From Treponema sp. (GTDB lineage Bacteria > Spirochaetota > Spirochaetia > Treponematales > Treponemataceae): a stretch of DNA of 34,784 bases. Shown here piece after piece: positions 32,416 to 34,784 of this stretch; position 1 is the stretch's first letter; each line of letters opens with the position of its first letter. Location of the stretch: the NCBI GenBank assembly GCA_022640795.1, contig JALCCK010000029.1, forward strand, positions 1 to 34,784, written 5' to 3'. The notes beneath the pieces are model-generated. The model was not told where the DNA came from. It was given only the letters and a program-made list of their open reading frames with translations, and searched no databases. A program made the position numbers and the translations under genes.

Positions 32416-32473
32416 CACAAATTCCAGAAAATCATTAAGATTTTTTCAGCAATCCCGATAATATAAAAGATTG

Positions 32474-32489
32474 CGCTGATTTTTCAGCG
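32474..32489. other. Hairpin in the ftsH-fliS divergent region
   Basis: CGCTGA (32474-32479) and TCAGCG (32484-32489) enclose TTTT. It lies outside the predicted ftsH transcript and upstream of fliS. The rest of this 224-bp gap is AT-rich and holds the ftsH promoter and the fliS leader. Confidence 0.35.
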
Positions 32490-32551
32490 TTTACAGCCTG
32501 TTGAAAAAAAATACACCAGGGCATAACGCTGTTCACCATGTACAATCTATT

Positions 32552-32569
32552 ATAGTATATATAGTATAT
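32552..32569 (+). promoter_or_regulatory. AT-rich tandem 9-mers upstream of fliS, probable promoter region
   Basis: ATAGTATAT is repeated twice in tandem (32552-32560 and 32561-32569), ending 23 bases before the fliS ATG. Several overlapping -10-like hexamers occur (for example TATATA at 32556-32561, with a weak TTCACC at 32532-32537). No sigma28-type element is evident. Confidence 0.35.
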
Positions 32570-32592
32570 ATTTACCAGTGGGAGGTATCCGT

Positions 32593-33036
32593 ATGGGGTA
32601 TAAACAGGCTTACAGCGCTTATCGTGAAACAAGTGTAAAAACTGCAAGTCAGGGGCAGCTTATCGTGATGCTCTATGAAGAAGCAATCCGGCAACTCACT
32701 GCAGCGAAGGCTCACTTCAGCAGCGACGGAAAAATTCCGGCGGCAGCTATTGAAAAATTCAATGCAAATATAGTAAAAACACAGGAAATAATAACGGAGC
32801 TGCAGGTTTCATTGAACATGGAACAGGGCGGATCAATCGCGCAGAATCTTATGTCGCTGTACGTCTATTTCAATTCGGAACTTATGGAAGCGAATATAAG
32901 TCACAATAAGGATAAAATCTCCTTCGTTCTCGATATGATGACCCAGCTGGGCGACTCATGGCGTACGGCAGCCGCCAGTACCGCAGTCAGACCGGCAGCA
33001 CCTGCGGAGACCCCTGCCCTTAATATAGAAGGTTAA
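32593..33036 (+). CDS. fliS: Flagellar export chaperone FliS
   Basis: The 147-residue protein opens with YKQAYSAYRETSVKTASQGQLIVMLYEEAIRQLTAA (in pieces), the hallmark of FliS. A four-helix bundle pattern follows to about residue 125, with LMSLYVYFNSELMEANI conserved, and then an Ala/Pro-rich tail. FliS caps the C-terminus of flagellin in the cytoplasm and delivers it to the export gate, preventing early polymerisation. The ATG at 32593 has GGGAGG seven to eight bases upstream; a start at 32578 would lack one. It is followed after three bases by the FlgN-like gene. Confidence 0.95.
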   Translation: MGYKQAYSAYRETSVKTASQGQLIVMLYEEAIRQLTAAKAHFSSDGKIPAAAIEKFNANIVKTQEIITELQVSLNMEQGGSIAQNLMSLYVYFNSELMEANISHNKDKISFVLDMMTQLGDSWRTAAASTAVRPAAPAETPALNIEG

Positions 33037-33039
33037 TGC

Positions 33040-33525
33040 ATGGAACATATAACACAAAAAGAATTAGATGAAAGAATTGCGATTCTTAGAAAATTCCGTC
33101 ATCTGCTCGAACAACAGCGGGATAAATTCAGGGAATATCTTACGGTTCTTGAAAAACAGCAGAGTTCAATTGTTTCAGAAGATGCCGAAGCGCTGGTTGC
33201 TCATACGGAACTTGAACAGCAGGTCGTAAAAAATATTCTGCAGCTTCAGAAAGTAATTGTACCGATGGATACCATTTACCACACGGTAAACGGAAATGCC
33301 GCTGCCGTGACTGACGACAGTAAAGCGGTTCCGGCACTGCAGGCAGATCTTGAAGATCTGGAAAAGCAGGTTCTTGAACAGAACAGAAAAAACAGAGCGC
33401 TGCTGCGTTCCCATATAACAGAAATCCGCGACCAGCTTACCGCGCTTAAAAATCCGTACCGGTTTAAGAGGAGTATCTATGCCGAAAAGAAAGCGGTCGG
33501 AAGTCTTGTAGAAATCGAAATTTAA
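33040..33525 (+). CDS. FlgN-like flagellar chaperone
   Basis: The 161-residue protein is predicted to be mostly alpha-helical and coiled-coil. Long heptad-like stretches lie at about 5-72 (LRKFRHLLEQQRDKFREYL) and 98-135 (LEDLEKQVLEQNRKNRALLRSH in pieces), and YRFKRSIYAEKK follows near the C-terminus, a position where FlgN-family proteins often carry an aromatic/basic motif. With fliS three bases upstream, a FlgN-type role as chaperone for hook-associated proteins is likely, but sequence similarity in this family is low. The ATG at 33040 has AGAAGG upstream. The gene ends 23 bases before polA, so flagellar chaperones and polymerase may share a transcript. Confidence 0.65.
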   Translation: MEHITQKELDERIAILRKFRHLLEQQRDKFREYLTVLEKQQSSIVSEDAEALVAHTELEQQVVKNILQLQKVIVPMDTIYHTVNGNAAAVTDDSKAVPALQADLEDLEKQVLEQNRKNRALLRSHITEIRDQLTALKNPYRFKRSIYAEKKAVGSLVEIEI

Positions 33526-33548
33526 CCCATACGATCCGGAGATTTTTC

Positions 33549-34784
33549 ATGCCCGATTTCGACAAAAAAACAGTCTACATAATTGATTCCTACGGATTGA
33601 TTTACAGAAGCTACTTTGCTTTTATTTCAAGGCCGCTCATAAATCAGAAGGGACAAAACATATCTGCGCTGTTCGGGTTTTTCCGAAATCTGCATGCAGT
33701 ACTGACTCATTATCAGCCTGAATACATTCTGGCTGCACTGGATTCAAAAACACCAACGTTCCGTCATAAAATGTACGACCAGTATAAAGCAACCCGGCAA
33801 AAAACCCCGGAAGACCTCCATGCCCAGATTCCATGGATAGAAGAAATTCTGCATGCGCTCGGGATTCCAGTCCTTCAGTGTGACGGATACGAAGCCGACG
33901 ATGTTATTGCGACGGTAGCAAGAATCTGTACAGAAACCGGACGCACCTGCCGTATTCTTACCGCCGATAAGGACCTTATGCAGCTTGTTAATGATTCTAC
34001 GCAAATTCTTAAACCGGACCGGCAGGATATCTGGAAAGTAACCGGGGTAAACGGAGTCACCGCAGAATGGGGCGTCCCGCCCGAAAAGATGCTGGATCTC
34101 TTATCTCTTACCGGAGACAGCGCCGACAACATTCCAGGCGTAAAAGGGGTCGGAATAAAAACTGCCGTCAAGCTTCTTACACAGTACGGCGATCTTGACG
34201 GGCTTTTTGACCATGCAGATGAAATAAAAGGATCCATCGGACAAAAAATACGTGACGGAAAAGACAATGCGTATTTTTCACAAAAACTCATACGATTGAA
34301 CTATGAAGTGCCGTTTCTCTGCAGGGACGGTTCTCCTGCAGCCGAACTCGACGAAATAAAACCTACAGAACTCAATTATACAGCTGCGGCCGAACTTCTT
34401 AAATTTTACGGAGCATTTGCCGTTGCAAAACAATTTGCAACGATAACAGACCCAGCAGAAAATTCCGGATCAGCTGCGGCCGGAAAAAATACAACGTCTG
34501 CCAGAGATTCAGGAAAACCAGCGGATCCCGATCACGCAGATATAACACCGCTCCATAAAAACAGCGGAAACTATCAGGCTGTGACAAACACAGCGGTATT
34601 GACCGCATTTGTCGACGGAATTCTTTCCTCAAAAAAAACAGCAGCGTTCGACTGTGAAACCGACAGCCTCAACACACGCGAAGCAGCACTGGTCGGATTC
34701 AGTCTCTCCGTCACTGCCGGAGAAGGCATCTACGTACCGCTCATTCTGAACGGTTCTCTTTTTGAAGATCCGCTTATCTCAAAA
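33549..34784 (+). CDS. polA: DNA polymerase I, N-terminal 412 codons
   Basis: The gene runs off the window. The first 300 or so residues are the 5'-3' exonuclease (FEN-like) domain: VYIIDSYGLIYRSYFAF, PTFRHKMYDQYKATR, CDGYEADDVIATVA, ILTADKDLMQLV and LLSLTGDSADNIPGVKGVG carry the metal-binding acids. A low-complexity linker (about 300-345, rich in Ala, Gly and Ser) leads to the 3'-5' exonuclease domain, which begins AAFDCETDSLN. The DxE proofreading residues (Asp368 and Glu370) are present, unlike in polymerases such as Bacillus Pol I that have lost them. It fills gaps and removes RNA primers. The ATG at 33549 has CGGAGA about seven bases upstream. Confidence 0.95.
   Translation, partial: MPDFDKKTVYIIDSYGLIYRSYFAFISRPLINQKGQNISALFGFFRNLHAVLTHYQPEYILAALDSKTPTFRHKMYDQYKATRQKTPEDLHAQIPWIEEILHALGIPVLQCDGYEADDVIATVARICTETGRTCRILTADKDLMQLVNDSTQILKPDRQDIWKVTGVNGVTAEWGVPPEKMLDLLSLTGDSADNIPGVKGVGIKTAVKLLTQYGDLDGLFDHADEIKGSIGQKIRDGKDNAYFSQKLIRLNYEVPFLCRDGSPAAELDEIKPTELNYTAAAELLKFYGAFAVAKQFATITDPAENSGSAAAGKNTTSARDSGKPADPDHADITPLHKNSGNYQAVTNTAVLTAFVDGILSSKKTAAFDCETDSLNTREAALVGFSLSVTAGEGIYVPLILNGSLFEDPLISK

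Noticed and set aside
1..34784. Prophage, insertion sequence, integron or defence island
   Set aside because: No transposase, integrase, phage structural or nuclease-type genes are seen; gene content is housekeeping throughout.
1..34784. tRNA or rRNA genes
   Set aside because: Inter-gene gaps are short, and none showed a cloverleaf-like arrangement or GGTTCGA-type arm on inspection; a covariance search was not possible.

Overview
The window reads as a chromosomal segment of a treponeme-like spirochaete, with a moderate-GC, densely packed genome. Supporting signs are a diderm envelope (LolA-like carrier, lipoprotein OppA), flagellar chaperones (FliS and a FlgN-like protein), GatCAB amidotransferase, and several small membrane or hypothetical genes I associate with treponemes. 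The genus is an inference from gene content; no rRNA or tRNA gene is present.

Layout. 1-488: C-terminus of a hybrid histidine kinase. 483-4662 (minus): pheS, pheT and a stand-alone MetH-reactivation-domain protein. 4871-8918 (plus): ogt, pyrE, then a tightly overlapping BtuFCD/FecBCD-type ABC importer. 8949-11067 (minus): four poorly characterised genes, namely a reduced aminotransferase-like protein, a 3-TM protein, an ASCH-domain protein and a 4-TM protein. 11151-13067 (plus): aldehyde dehydrogenase and a flavin reductase-like protein. 13294-19052 (plus): a complete oligopeptide importer, oppABCDF. 19158-22670 (minus): gatC-gatA-gatB. 22744-23397 (plus): a HAD phosphatase. 23428-24558 (minus): a DUF362/ferredoxin protein. 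24689-30261 (minus): lolA-rodZ-rimO-pcrA, closely coupled. 30341-32368 (minus): ftsH. 32593-34784 (plus): fliS, a flgN-like gene and the first 412 codons of polA.

Most genes are housekeeping: translation (PheST, GatCAB, RimO), proteolysis, DNA repair (Ogt, PcrA, PolA), nutrient uptake and flagella. The B12/iron-type importer and the MetH-reactivation protein may both serve cobalamin metabolism, but no cobalamin riboswitch is visible.

The least explained signals are regulatory. A 13-bp palindrome, TATACTTCGTATA or a one- or two-mismatch variant, covers the predicted -10 and start site of the unknown four-gene cluster and recurs three times in an 18-bp tandem array beside the DUF362/ferredoxin promoter. 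Several promoters (gatC, the HAD phosphatase, lolA, the aminotransferase-like gene) lie so close to their start codons that the mRNAs should be leaderless or nearly so. The opp operon appears to start transcription on the first base of a terminator-like hairpin. I see no CRISPR array, prophage, insertion sequence or defence system. No gene-free stretch exceeds 300 bases; the longest (about 225 bp before oppA and before fliS) are described below.
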